From: Antribacter soli
GTDB taxonomy: Bacteria; Actinomycetota; Actinomycetes; Actinomycetales; Cellulomonadaceae
Assembly: GCF_021568775.1 (NCBI RefSeq)
Contig: NZ_JAKGSG010000025.1
Span: forward strand, 1 to 64,000
Length of the DNA stretch: 64,000 nt
Direction of reading: 5' to 3'
Below the pieces are notes generated by a model that searched no databases, had not been told where the DNA came from, and saw only the letters and a list, made by a program, of their open reading frames with translations. Positions 48,704 to 56,878 of the stretch are shown piece by piece. The position numbers were made by a program, and so were the translations under genes. Within the stretch, counting starts at the first letter, position 1; every line of letters begins with the position of its first letter.

Positions 48704-51129
48704 ACCAACGTCTCCGTCCGAGTCACAACATCGTTGCGGGCCCGAGCCCAATCGCCCTCCCGGACCCCAGCCCTCTCGTCCATCCGGACCCCAGCCCTCT
48801 CGTCCATCCGGACCCCAGCCCTCTCGTCCATCCGGACGGGGCGCAGCCGCGCCCGGTCCGTGGTCACGCGCACGGTCCCGGCCCGCGCCCACGTCTCGTG
48901 CTGGTCGGCGAAGTGCGGCGAACGAGGGTCGCCGCTCGCCCCGAAGGGCACGCCCCACCGGCTGCGTTCCCGGTCGGCCAGGTCCCAGACCCAGCGGGCG
49001 ACCGACCCGCGCCAGGTCAGGTTCGTCGTGCCGGGCACGGTTGCGGTGCAGCGCACCGTGTCGGTGTCGCCGGACAGGGGCAGGGACGGGAGGGCCTGCA
49101 GGTCGGCGGCCAGGCCGGCCTCGGCGAGCGCGTGCAGCGGCAGCAGCCGATGGCGGTCGCCCCACGTCGGCTCCTCGTGCCCGACGTCGGACGCCTCGCC
49201 CGGGTGCACCACCTCGGCGGCAGCCTCTGCCCATGCGGCCCTCGCCTCCGCGCGGGCGTCGACCGGGCCGGACGCCAGCAGCTGCGCCAGCCCGTCGCCG
49301 ACCCGTGCCGTCACGGCGAACCACGGCGCGAGCACGCCGGCGAACGCCACGGGCTCGGCGTGCAGCGGAGCGAGCGCCGGGTGGGCGGCGAGCCGACGCA
49401 CGAGCGCGTGCCGCCACCGGGCGAACAGGGCGGCCTCGGGCGAGGCGGCGTCCATGTGCGCGCCGGCGTCGGCCCAGGCCAGGAGCCGGTCGAGGAGCCG
49501 CGCGGTCGCCGGGCCTTCGACGTCGTCGGTGCTGGCGGCGGTCGCCGGGCCTTCGACGTCGTCGGCGTCACGCAGGTAATCGAGCAGCGCGGCCGCCCCG
49601 GGGTGGCTCGTGTCGCCGTGGACCGGCTCGAAGCCCTCGGCCGACCAGCCCGGCCGCGGCGAACCCGGGCCGACCAGGACGCTGGTCGCGGTATCCGGGG
49701 CAGTTCCGCAACCCAGGTCCTGGTCGGCGGCCGGCAGCCCCGGGCCCGCTGCCAGGAGCCCGGCGATCCGGTCGGCCCGGTGCTCGCAGTACGCCCACCC
49801 GAGGTCGTGCCCCGGGCGGGCGGGGCGCTCGTTCGCGTCGACCGCGACGCCGTACACCGGCTCGGGAGCGGGCAGCACCGCCCACGGGCGGGGCCGAGCG
49901 GCGTCGGTCCATGCCGGCACGGGCAGCAGGCGCTCGCGCTGCTGCCGCTGCGGCACCCGGCCGGCGGAGAGCCGCAGCACTGTGCCGCCCGCGTCGGCAG
50001 TGAGCACCCGGTTGACCGGGTCGACCCAGCCGGCGAACGCCTCGGCGACGTCATCCGCGGTGCGGGCGCGCAGGAGCGAGCGCCACGACGCGACGCCGAG
50101 GTCGGCGTCCGCCCGGGCAGCCGTCCGGACGCTGAACACGGGCGTCCCGAGCGCACCGCTGCGGGCGAGTGCGTCGTCGTGCAGGCCGGCCACCACCGGC
50201 CCGCGGGACGTCTCCACCCAGGCGACCTCGACGGCCTCGCTCCCCCGGACCGGGACGATCTCGATGCCGGTGACGACCGGCTCCCACCCGTCCGGGCCGT
50301 AGGCCCGCAGCTCGCCGCCGACCTCCGCCAGCCGCTCCTCGAAGACGTCGACGTGGTGCGCGAGCGCGTTCGTGATCCCCCACGCCACCGACCCCGCATG
50401 CCCGAAGTGCCCCACCCCCGGCACGCCGGGGAAGGCGAGGCCCAGGACGTCGTGGTCGTCGCACGCGAGGCGCACCTGCTGGTACACGCCCGGCAGCTCC
50501 ATCAGCCGGTGCGGGTCGCCCGCGAGCAGCGGCGCACCCGACGCGGTGCGGGAGCCGTGCAGCGCCCACGCGTTCGAGCCCGAGGACGGGCCGCCGTCGG
50601 TGGCGAACAGGCCGACGTGCTCGGGCCCGAGGGTGCGGGCGACATGGTCGCGCCACAGCACGTTCGGGAACCCGCTGAACAGGACGTGCGCGACGAGGAA
50701 CACCCCGAGCGGGGCCCAGTCGGGCCACGGCTCGTGCGCGGGCATCGCACCGGGCAGCCCCGCCTCGAGGGCGGCGAGCTCAGGGGCGTCGCGCCCGCCG
50801 CCCGCACCCGGAGGTCCGGCCAGACCGGCGTTCACGCCCGCCGTGTACGCGGCAAGCCACTCCCGCTCGGCCGGTCCGAGCGCGGCGTGGACGCGCCGCG
50901 CCGTGTCGGCGAGCCGGACGCGCACCGCGAACCGGTCCCACTCCAGGCCGCCCGGGCCGAACCGGGCGGCGAGGCGGCCCGCGGCCCGCCACCGGTCCAC
51001 CTCGATCTGCCAGCCGCGGTCGAGCGCGGTGACGTACCCCTGCCCGTAGGCGAGGGCGAGCTCGTCCGCGGCGCGCACGTGCGGCACGCCCAGGTCGTCG
51101 CGGAACAGCTCGAAGTCGGGCGCGCTCAT
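48700..51129 (-). CDS. penicillin-acylase-family Ntn hydrolase of the siderophore operon
   Basis: An 809-residue protein of the penicillin amidase family. It opens with FELFRDDLGVPHVRAADELA, typical of the mature enzyme, and has YVTALDRGWQIEVDRWRAAG. The self-cleavage site is GGPSSGSNAWALHGSRTASG, with the nucleophile Ser185. There is no signal peptide, which is unusual for this family and suggests cytoplasmic action. It may acylate or deacylate a siderophore intermediate, as acylases do in some siderophore pathways. ATGA overlaps join it to both neighbours. The C-terminal tail holds three 8-residue repeats (DERAGVRM). Confidence 0.88.
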   Translation of the reverse strand: MSAPDFELFRDDLGVPHVRAADELALAYGQGYVTALDRGWQIEVDRWRAAGRLAARFGPGGLEWDRFAVRVRLADTARRVHAALGPAEREWLAAYTAGVNAGLAGPPGAGGGRDAPELAALEAGLPGAMPAHEPWPDWAPLGVFLVAHVLFSGFPNVLWRDHVARTLGPEHVGLFATDGGPSSGSNAWALHGSRTASGAPLLAGDPHRLMELPGVYQQVRLACDDHDVLGLAFPGVPGVGHFGHAGSVAWGITNALAHHVDVFEERLAEVGGELRAYGPDGWEPVVTGIEIVPVRGSEAVEVAWVETSRGPVVAGLHDDALARSGALGTPVFSVRTAARADADLGVASWRSLLRARTADDVAEAFAGWVDPVNRVLTADAGGTVLRLSAGRVPQRQQRERLLPVPAWTDAARPRPWAVLPAPEPVYGVAVDANERPARPGHDLGWAYCEHRADRIAGLLAAGPGLPAADQDLGCGTAPDTATSVLVGPGSPRPGWSAEGFEPVHGDTSHPGAAALLDYLRDADDVEGPATAASTDDVEGPATARLLDRLLAWADAGAHMDAASPEAALFARWRHALVRRLAAHPALAPLHAEPVAFAGVLAPWFAVTARVGDGLAQLLASGPVDARAEARAAWAEAAAEVVHPGEASDVGHEEPTWGDRHRLLPLHALAEAGLAADLQALPSLPLSGDTDTVRCTATVPGTTNLTWRGSVARWVWDLADRERSRWGVPFGASGDPRSPHFADQHETWARAGTVRVTTDRARLRPVRMDERAGVRMDERAGVRMDERAGVREGDWARARNDVVTRTETLV
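48762..48833. repeat. 24-bp tandem repeats at the 3' end of the acylase gene
   Basis: A 24-bp unit beginning GGACCCCAGCCCTCTCG occurs three times in a row (48762, 48786, 48810), with partial units at both sides. It encodes the repeated octapeptide DERAGVRM on the reverse strand, in frame. Confidence 0.85.
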
Positions 51130-53618
51130 CCCCGCGCCACCGGGTTGGGCATCGTGCCGGCGTAGATGAGCGACGCCGACTGGTCGGCGAGGTTCACCAT
51201 CTGCAGCGTGTTGCGCAGCTGGAGGCGGTTGAGGCACGAGTGGTCGAACCGCGCCGCGCGCAGGTCCACGCCCGACTCCAGCCCGGGGTGCTCGGCTCGG
51301 TGCCGGTCGATCGTCTCGGCGACGAGCGCCCAGAACCGGCCCTCCCGCAGCACCCCGTCCGTGGTGAGGATGCCCGCGAGGTGGCGCAGGACGCCGTCGA
51401 ACACGTCCGTGAAGACCGCGAGCGCCTTCTCCGTGTCGGGGGCGACGGCCCGGACGCGCTCGATGTCGGCGGGCAGGGGCCCCGTGCCGAGGACGGCGAT
51501 CTCCTCGCCGATGTCCTTCATCAGGGCGCGCCGTACGACGCCGTCACGCAGGACGAGGATGAGGTTCTCGCCGTGCGGCATGAACGCGAGGTCGTGGGCG
51601 AGCAGGCAGTGCACGAGCGGGTAGAGGTACGCGTCGAGGTAGGCGCGCAGCCACTCCTCGGGCGCGATGCCGGAGGCCCGCACGAGGCCCGTCGCGAAGG
51701 CCTCGCCGGAGGCGTCGCGGTGCAGCAGGGACGCCATGGTGACGACCCGCTCGCCGGGCGCCAGGCGCGGCAGGGGCGACTCCCGCCAGAGGGCGGCGAG
51801 CATCTTGCGGTACGGGTTGGGCTGCGGGGTGCGGTGGTAGACGTCGCCCGTGTAGCCGACCGACACGATCTCGCGCAGCACGCCGAAGCCGGCCGCCTGG
51901 AGGGTGGCGTCGCGGGTGACGAGGTCGGCGACCCAGTCGTTGATCGCGGGCGTGGGCCGCATGTACGCGGGCGACAGGCCGCGCAGGAAGCCCATGTTCT
52001 GGATCGCGGTGGCGACCTTCACGTAGTGCCGCGCCGGGCGGGTGCGGTTGAACAGCGTCCGGATCGACTGCTGCGGCTGGTACTCGTCGGCGCCGGGGCC
52101 GAGGGGCACGAGGTTGCCGCGTGCGACGTCGGCCGCGAACGTGATCGGCACCCGGTGCTCCCACTGCCACGGGTGGACCGGCAGGTACAGGTAGTCCGCG
52201 GGGTCGAGGCCGCGCGAGGTGAGCCGGTCGGCGAAGGCGGCCCGCTCGGCGGACGACAGCTCGGCACCGTAGTGGCCCTCCTCCGTCTGGCCGGCGCCGA
52301 GCGCGAGGTGGGCGTGCTCGCGCCGGGCGGCGAGCCACATCAGGCGCAGGCGCTCGCCGCGCTCGGGGGCGTACGCACGGTAGTCGCTCAGCGAGAAGCC
52401 GATGCGGCCGTTGTTCGCGACGAAGCCCGGGTGGCCCTCGGTCATGGCCGCCTCGGCGGCCTGGAAGGCGGTGGCCGGGTCGGTGCCGCCGGCGAGCGCC
52501 TCGCTCGTGATGGCCCCGCTCGTGAAGGCACTGACGAGCTGCGCCGTGGACGGCGACTCGCCTGCCAGCTCACGGTCGAGCTTGGCGGCGGTGCCGGCCA
52601 GGGTGGAGGACAGCTCCTCGAGGTACACGGGCAGGAGATCGTCGGGCACGCCCAGGAGGGGCTGCAGCTCGGCGACGAGCTCGAGAGCGTCGACGGGGAG
52701 GCGCTCGGTGCCCGCCGGCCCCGCACCCGGTGCCGCGCGCACGAGGGAGGCCTCGTCGATCACCCAGTGCTCCAGCGCGTACCGGCGGGCGGCGAAGCGG
52801 TACTCGACACGAGCCCGGCCGAGGTGCCCGGTCTCGATGCCGAGCACGTAGTCGACGGGCGCTTCGTGCACCGCGCACCCGTCTGCGGACGTGCCGTCGG
52901 CGCGCTCGGGCAGGAAGAGCCGTTCGTGCGTGAACTCGGCGATCGCCTTGGCGACCAGGTGCCGGTGGGCGCGGTCGGCGAGGTCGGGGCGCAGGTGCCC
53001 GGCAAGGTCGGGCTCGGCGCCCCAGCCGGTCCCGAGCGGCGAGGCCGCGAAGTCCTCGCGCGTGCAGACCGACAGCGCGGCACGCTTGCCCGGGAGCGGG
53101 ACCTCCCGCAGCACCCGGAAGCCGGCGGCCGCGTTCTTCGCCGCGACACGCTCGTTGCGGACGTCCGGCTCGACGACGACGCGCAGGGCGCCGCGCCCGC
53201 CGTCGGACCGCGCGCCGAGGCAGAACCGCAGCACGGCCGTGAAGACGGCGTCGGTGAGCCCGGGCAGGTGGCCGCCCCGCGGCGGCGCGACGAGGACGTG
53301 CATGCCGAGGTCGCCGGGTAGCGCATCGTGGACGCCGGTGAGCAGGACGCGGGCCGGGTCGTACGTCTCCGCGAAGAAGACCGGCTCGCCGTCGCGGCGG
53401 CCGAGCCACGCGTCCTGGTGCGGGTCGGCGACGACGCCGGCGACGTAGTCGCGCACCTCCCCGACCGACAGGGAGCCCATCTGCCAGAACGCCGACGCCG
53501 GGTCGGCGAGCCAGCCCTGGAGCAGGGCGGCGTCCCGGTCCGCGTCGAAGGGCTCGATCGAGACAGGGCCCACCCGCGTCGGCGTCGTGAACGGCGGGGC
53601 GACGGCGGGGGCGCTCAC
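51126..53618 (-). CDS. GNAT-NIS synthetase fusion (DesC-DesD-like, IucA/IucC family)
   Basis: An 830-residue bifunctional protein. Residues about 15-190 are an acyltransferase domain (SIEPFDADRDAALLQGWLAD; EPVFFAETYDPARVLLTGVH; PDVRNERVAAKNAAAGFRVL). Residues about 230-830 are an IucA/IucC-type NRPS-independent siderophore synthetase: MTEGHPGFVANNGRIGFSLS, PVHPWQWEHRVPITFAA, FMPHGENLILVLRDGVV and ALMKDIGEEIAVLG. It should acylate an N-hydroxydiamine and then condense and cyclise the units, as DesC and DesD do separately. Four-base overlaps couple it to both neighbours. Confidence 0.94.
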   Translation of the reverse strand: MSAPAVAPPFTTPTRVGPVSIEPFDADRDAALLQGWLADPASAFWQMGSLSVGEVRDYVAGVVADPHQDAWLGRRDGEPVFFAETYDPARVLLTGVHDALPGDLGMHVLVAPPRGGHLPGLTDAVFTAVLRFCLGARSDGGRGALRVVVEPDVRNERVAAKNAAAGFRVLREVPLPGKRAALSVCTREDFAASPLGTGWGAEPDLAGHLRPDLADRAHRHLVAKAIAEFTHERLFLPERADGTSADGCAVHEAPVDYVLGIETGHLGRARVEYRFAARRYALEHWVIDEASLVRAAPGAGPAGTERLPVDALELVAELQPLLGVPDDLLPVYLEELSSTLAGTAAKLDRELAGESPSTAQLVSAFTSGAITSEALAGGTDPATAFQAAEAAMTEGHPGFVANNGRIGFSLSDYRAYAPERGERLRLMWLAARREHAHLALGAGQTEEGHYGAELSSAERAAFADRLTSRGLDPADYLYLPVHPWQWEHRVPITFAADVARGNLVPLGPGADEYQPQQSIRTLFNRTRPARHYVKVATAIQNMGFLRGLSPAYMRPTPAINDWVADLVTRDATLQAAGFGVLREIVSVGYTGDVYHRTPQPNPYRKMLAALWRESPLPRLAPGERVVTMASLLHRDASGEAFATGLVRASGIAPEEWLRAYLDAYLYPLVHCLLAHDLAFMPHGENLILVLRDGVVRRALMKDIGEEIAVLGTGPLPADIERVRAVAPDTEKALAVFTDVFDGVLRHLAGILTTDGVLREGRFWALVAETIDRHRAEHPGLESGVDLRAARFDHSCLNRLQLRNTLQMVNLADQSASLIYAGTMPNPVARG

Positions 53619-55123
53619 TCGGCCACCTCCGCGAGGACGGCCGACTGCGCGAGGTGACCTCCGCCGCCCTCACCCCACGACGTTTCCTTGCTTCGCTGCG
53701 GAATACTTCGCGGGGACCCCGGTGCGGCTCCGCCGCCCTCACCCCACGACGTTTCCTTGCTTCGCTGCGGAATACTTCGCGGGGACCCCGGTGCGGCTCC
53801 GCCGTCGGGCAGCCCGAACTGCTGGAAGGCGACGCGACGCTCGATCGGGTAGGGCTCGCGGCCCGTGACCGACGCGAGGATGACGGAGTTGCGCCACGCG
53901 CCGAAGCCCAGGTCGGGCGCCGTGACGCCGTGCGTGTGCTCCTCGGCGTTGACCACGTGGAGGCGGCGGCCGCGGTCGACGGTGTAGTCGCGCGCGACGA
54001 CGAAGCGGCCGCCGTCGTCGAGGTCGAGCAGGTCGGCGACCGGGTCCAGGAATGCCGGCACGGACGAGCCGTAGCCCGTCGCGACGACGAGCGCGTTCGT
54101 CCGGTGCTCCACCTCGGCCTCGCCGCCGGCCTCGGCGAGCTGGGCGTGCCGGAGCCTCAGGACGTACCCGCCCTCGGGGTCCCGGCGGGCCGCGACCACC
54201 TCCGTGTCGGTGAGCAGCGTCGTGGGCACCTGCCGGCCGAGGGCGGACTTGCGGTAGAGGGTCTCGTAGATGTCGTCGACGAGGTCGCCGCTGATGCCCT
54301 TGTAGAGGTTGCGCTGCTCCCTGCCGAGGCGGTCCCGCAGGACCTGCGGCAGGGCGTGGTAGTGGTCCGTGTACTCCGGCGACGTCATCTCGAGCGTCAG
54401 CTTCGTGTACTCCATCGGGAAGAACCGCGGCGAGCGCGTCACCCAGTCGACGCGGTAGCCGTCGTCGATCCCCTCGAGGAGGTCCCGGTACACCTCGGCC
54501 GCGCTCTGGCCGCTGCCCACCACGGTGACCGCCCCGCTCGCGACGAGCGCGTCGCGGTGCGGGAGGTAGTCGGAGGTGTGCACGACCGGGCCGGTGCCCG
54601 CGCCGTCCCCGGGGCCGAGCAGGCCCGCCAGGGCCTGCGGGACCCGCGGCGTCGTGCCGACGCCGAGCACGACGTGCTTGGCACAGTATTTCTCGACGCC
54701 GTCCGCGGTGACCGCTGTGACGGCCCAGACGTCGCCGTCCGGCGTCGTCTCGCGTGTCACCGACGTGACGCGGCGGCCCCAGCGCAGGGTGCCGAGGCGG
54801 TCGGCCACCCAGCGGCAGTACTGGTCGTACTCGGAGCGCAGCGGGAAGAACGACTCGCGGATGTAGAACGGGTACAGCCGGCCGGTCGCCTTGAGGAAGG
54901 CCAGGAACGAGAAGGGCGAGGTCGGGTCGGCCATCGTGACGAGGTCCGCGAGGAACGGCACCTGGATCGTGGCGCCCTCGAGCATCATGCCGGGGTGCCA
55001 GCTGAAGCCGTCGGCCTGGTCGAGGAACACGGCGTCGACGTCCGGCAAGGGGTCGGACAGGGCGGCGAGCCCGAGGTTGAACGGCCCGATCCCGATACCG
55101 ACGAGGTCGTAGGTGGTGGTCAT
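53615..55123 (-). CDS. amine N6-hydroxylase (DesB/IucD-like flavin monooxygenase)
   Basis: A 502-residue flavin N-monooxygenase that hydroxylates cadaverine, lysine or a similar amine. The FAD motif is GIGIGPFNLGLAAL (residues 9-22). FSWHPGMMLEGATIQVPFLA and DPTSPFSFLAFLKATGRLY are family signatures, the NADPH loop is VTVVGSGQSAAEVYRDLLEG, and VVATGYGSSVPAFL and FGAWRNSVILASVTG follow. Near the C-terminus, residues 442-487 are two 23-residue repeats (IPQRSKETSWGEG) inserted before GHLAQSAVLAEVAE. Family members lack this insert. ATG at 55123 overlaps the decarboxylase stop. Confidence 0.94.
   Translation of the reverse strand: MTTTYDLVGIGIGPFNLGLAALSDPLPDVDAVFLDQADGFSWHPGMMLEGATIQVPFLADLVTMADPTSPFSFLAFLKATGRLYPFYIRESFFPLRSEYDQYCRWVADRLGTLRWGRRVTSVTRETTPDGDVWAVTAVTADGVEKYCAKHVVLGVGTTPRVPQALAGLLGPGDGAGTGPVVHTSDYLPHRDALVASGAVTVVGSGQSAAEVYRDLLEGIDDGYRVDWVTRSPRFFPMEYTKLTLEMTSPEYTDHYHALPQVLRDRLGREQRNLYKGISGDLVDDIYETLYRKSALGRQVPTTLLTDTEVVAARRDPEGGYVLRLRHAQLAEAGGEAEVEHRTNALVVATGYGSSVPAFLDPVADLLDLDDGGRFVVARDYTVDRGRRLHVVNAEEHTHGVTAPDLGFGAWRNSVILASVTGREPYPIERRVAFQQFGLPDGGAAPGSPRSIPQRSKETSWGEGGGAAPGSPRSIPQRSKETSWGEGGGGHLAQSAVLAEVAE
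53661..53798. repeat. exact tandem duplication (2 x 69 bp) of an in-frame palindromic element
   Basis: Two identical 69-bp units start at 53661 and 53730 and are followed by six bases of a third. Each holds CCCTCACCCCACGACGT and ACTTCGCGGGG as stem arms (9 of 11 paired) around CTTGCTTCGCTGCGG. A related single copy lies in pafB at 28048-28107. Each unit adds 23 residues to the hydroxylase. Confidence 0.9.
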
Positions 55124-56685
55124 GAGATCTCGGCGCTCCGGGTCAGTCGGGGGTGGACCGTGCGGCACGGCGGGGTGTCGTCGTCGAGCAGCTCCTCGCC
55201 CGCGAGCAGGCCGCGAGCCGCGGAGCGCACCAGGTCGAGCACGGCGCGCACGTCGTCCCGGGTGGTGTCGGGGTTGAGCAGCGTGAGCTTGAGGCAGGGG
55301 CGGCCGTCGATCACCGTCTTGGCGACGAGGGTGCGGCCGGAGTCGAACAGGACGCGACGCACCTGCGGCACGAGCGCGTCCGCGTGCTCGGGCGCCAGCC
55401 CCTGCGGGGCGAACCGGAACAGGACCGTGCTGAGGTCGGTCTGGCCGATCAGCTCGAGGTCGGGGTCCCCGACCAGCTCGGCATGCACCTCGTCGGCGAG
55501 GTCGCAGACGGCGTCGACGAGCGCGCCGATGCCGTCCGCGCCGAGGGCGCGCAGCGTGGTCCAGAGCTTGAGCGCGTCGAAGCGGCGCGTGGTCTGCAGC
55601 GACTTGTCGACCTGGTTGGGCTCGGCGTTCTCCAGCGGGTTCAGGTAGTCGGCGTGCCAGGCGACGGCCCCGAGGTCGGCGCGGTCGCGCACCACGAGGG
55701 CGCTGGAGGAGACCGGCTGGAAGAACGCCTTGTGGTAGTCGACCGTGACCGAGCGGGCGCGCTCGATGCCGTCCAGGAGATGGCGGCGGGCGTTGCTCAC
55801 GAGCAGTCCGCACCCGTAGGCGGCGTCGACGTGCAGCCACGTGCCGGTGGCGTCGCACAGGTCCGCGATCGGCGCCAGCGGGTCGATGCGGCCCCGGTCC
55901 GTGGTGCCGGCGGTCGCGACGACCGCCATCACGCGGTCCCCGGTGCGTTCGACGTCGACCAGGGCGGCGGCCAGCGCCTCCGGGTCGAGTCGGCCGGTGA
56001 GGTCCGTGCTCACCGTGAAGACGGCATCCTCCGGCAGCCCGAGCAGCAGCGCCGACTTGGCGACGCTGAAGTGGCTCGCGTCCGACGCGAGGATGCGCAG
56101 GTGCGCCTGCGCCAGGACGCGGTCCATGCCACTGAGGCCCGCGAGGGCGCGCTGCCGGGCGAGGAACAGGGCCTGGAAGTTGGACTGCGTGCCGCCGGAG
56201 GTGAAGACGCCGTCGGCGGTCTCCGGGAAGCCGATGCGGCCCGCCGTCCACTCGATCAGCCGCTGCTCCATGAGGGTCGCGACCGTCGACTGGTCGTAGG
56301 TGTCGACCGACGTGTTGATCGCCGCGAGCATCGCCTCCGCGCCCACCGCCGGCACCGTGACCGGGCAGTTCAGGTGCGCGACGTACGCGGGGTCGTGGAA
56401 CCAGATCGCGTGCGTCGCGTACAGGTCCGCGGCCTCCTCCAGGGCTACGCGGGTGCCCGCGCCCGGCGCGTCCAGGTCGACGGCGTCGACCAGCGCCTCG
56501 AGCTCGCCGCGGCTCGCGCCCGAGAAGGGCTGGGTCACCGCGGCCAGGCGCGCCGCGACGTCGTCGACCACGGCGTGGACCGTGCGGGCGTAGTGCTCGG
56601 CCGTGGCGCCGCGCAGAAGCGCGGTCGGGTCGTGCGGCACACGGCTCGCGGCGGCGTCGATCGCCGAGGGCAGGAGTGACGGCAT
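55120..56685 (-). CDS. PLP-dependent diamine-forming decarboxylase (DesA-like)
   Basis: A 521-residue group II PLP decarboxylase. YVAHLNCPVTVPAVGAEAML, TSGGTQSNFQALFLARQRAL, WLHVDAAYGCGLLVSNARRH and SVTVDYHKAFFQPVSSSALV (the PLP lysine) are the class signatures, with DALKLWTTLRALG near the end. By context it would decarboxylate lysine to cadaverine, the first step of desferrioxamine assembly; a diaminobutyrate or ornithine substrate is possible. ATG at 56685 has GAGGAG about nine bases upstream. It is the first gene of a seven-gene operon behind an iron box. Confidence 0.93.
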   Translation of the reverse strand: MPSLLPSAIDAAASRVPHDPTALLRGATAEHYARTVHAVVDDVAARLAAVTQPFSGASRGELEALVDAVDLDAPGAGTRVALEEAADLYATHAIWFHDPAYVAHLNCPVTVPAVGAEAMLAAINTSVDTYDQSTVATLMEQRLIEWTAGRIGFPETADGVFTSGGTQSNFQALFLARQRALAGLSGMDRVLAQAHLRILASDASHFSVAKSALLLGLPEDAVFTVSTDLTGRLDPEALAAALVDVERTGDRVMAVVATAGTTDRGRIDPLAPIADLCDATGTWLHVDAAYGCGLLVSNARRHLLDGIERARSVTVDYHKAFFQPVSSSALVVRDRADLGAVAWHADYLNPLENAEPNQVDKSLQTTRRFDALKLWTTLRALGADGIGALVDAVCDLADEVHAELVGDPDLELIGQTDLSTVLFRFAPQGLAPEHADALVPQVRRVLFDSGRTLVAKTVIDGRPCLKLTLLNPDTTRDDVRAVLDLVRSAARGLLAGEELLDDDTPPCRTVHPRLTRSAEIS

Positions 56686-56744
56686 GCGGGCAGGCTCCTC
56701 AGGGCACAGGAAAGAGACCGGCAGCCGGGCCACCGGGGCATAAC

Positions 56745-56763
56745 TTAGGTATGCCTCGCCTAA
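56745..56763 (-). promoter_or_regulatory. DtxR/IdeR-type iron box of the siderophore operon
   Basis: TTAGGTATGCCTCGCCTAA matches the 19-bp IdeR/DmdR1 consensus at 15 of 19 positions, with inverted TTAGG and CCTAA ends. An additional overlapping half-site follows (CCTAA at 56763-56767). It lies 60 bases upstream of the decarboxylase start, where a bound iron repressor would block transcription when iron is plentiful. Confidence 0.85.
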
Positions 56764-56866
56764 CCTAATGGAGGAACGAGGTCCGTCAAGCGGGGATCCA
56801 CCGCCGGGTGGCGAACGAATACGAGACGCGCGTCACACGGGCCTTCGCAGGGGCGCCGGACATCGG

Positions 56867-56872
56867 TACCTT
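56867..56872 (+). promoter_or_regulatory. -10 element of the tail-anchored protein gene (leaderless)
   Basis: TACCTT is followed by TCCGTC and the ATG at 56879, with no Shine-Dalgarno. Confidence 0.5.
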
Positions 56873-56878
56873 TCCGTC

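Noticed and set aside
48762-48833. Possible CRISPR-like repeats
   Set aside because: Units are head-to-tail without spacers and lie in a coding frame. No cas genes are present.
45797-49579. Open frame of about 1260 codons opposite the ABC transporters
   Set aside because: It has no domain motifs and runs through the stops of three well-supported genes on the other strand.
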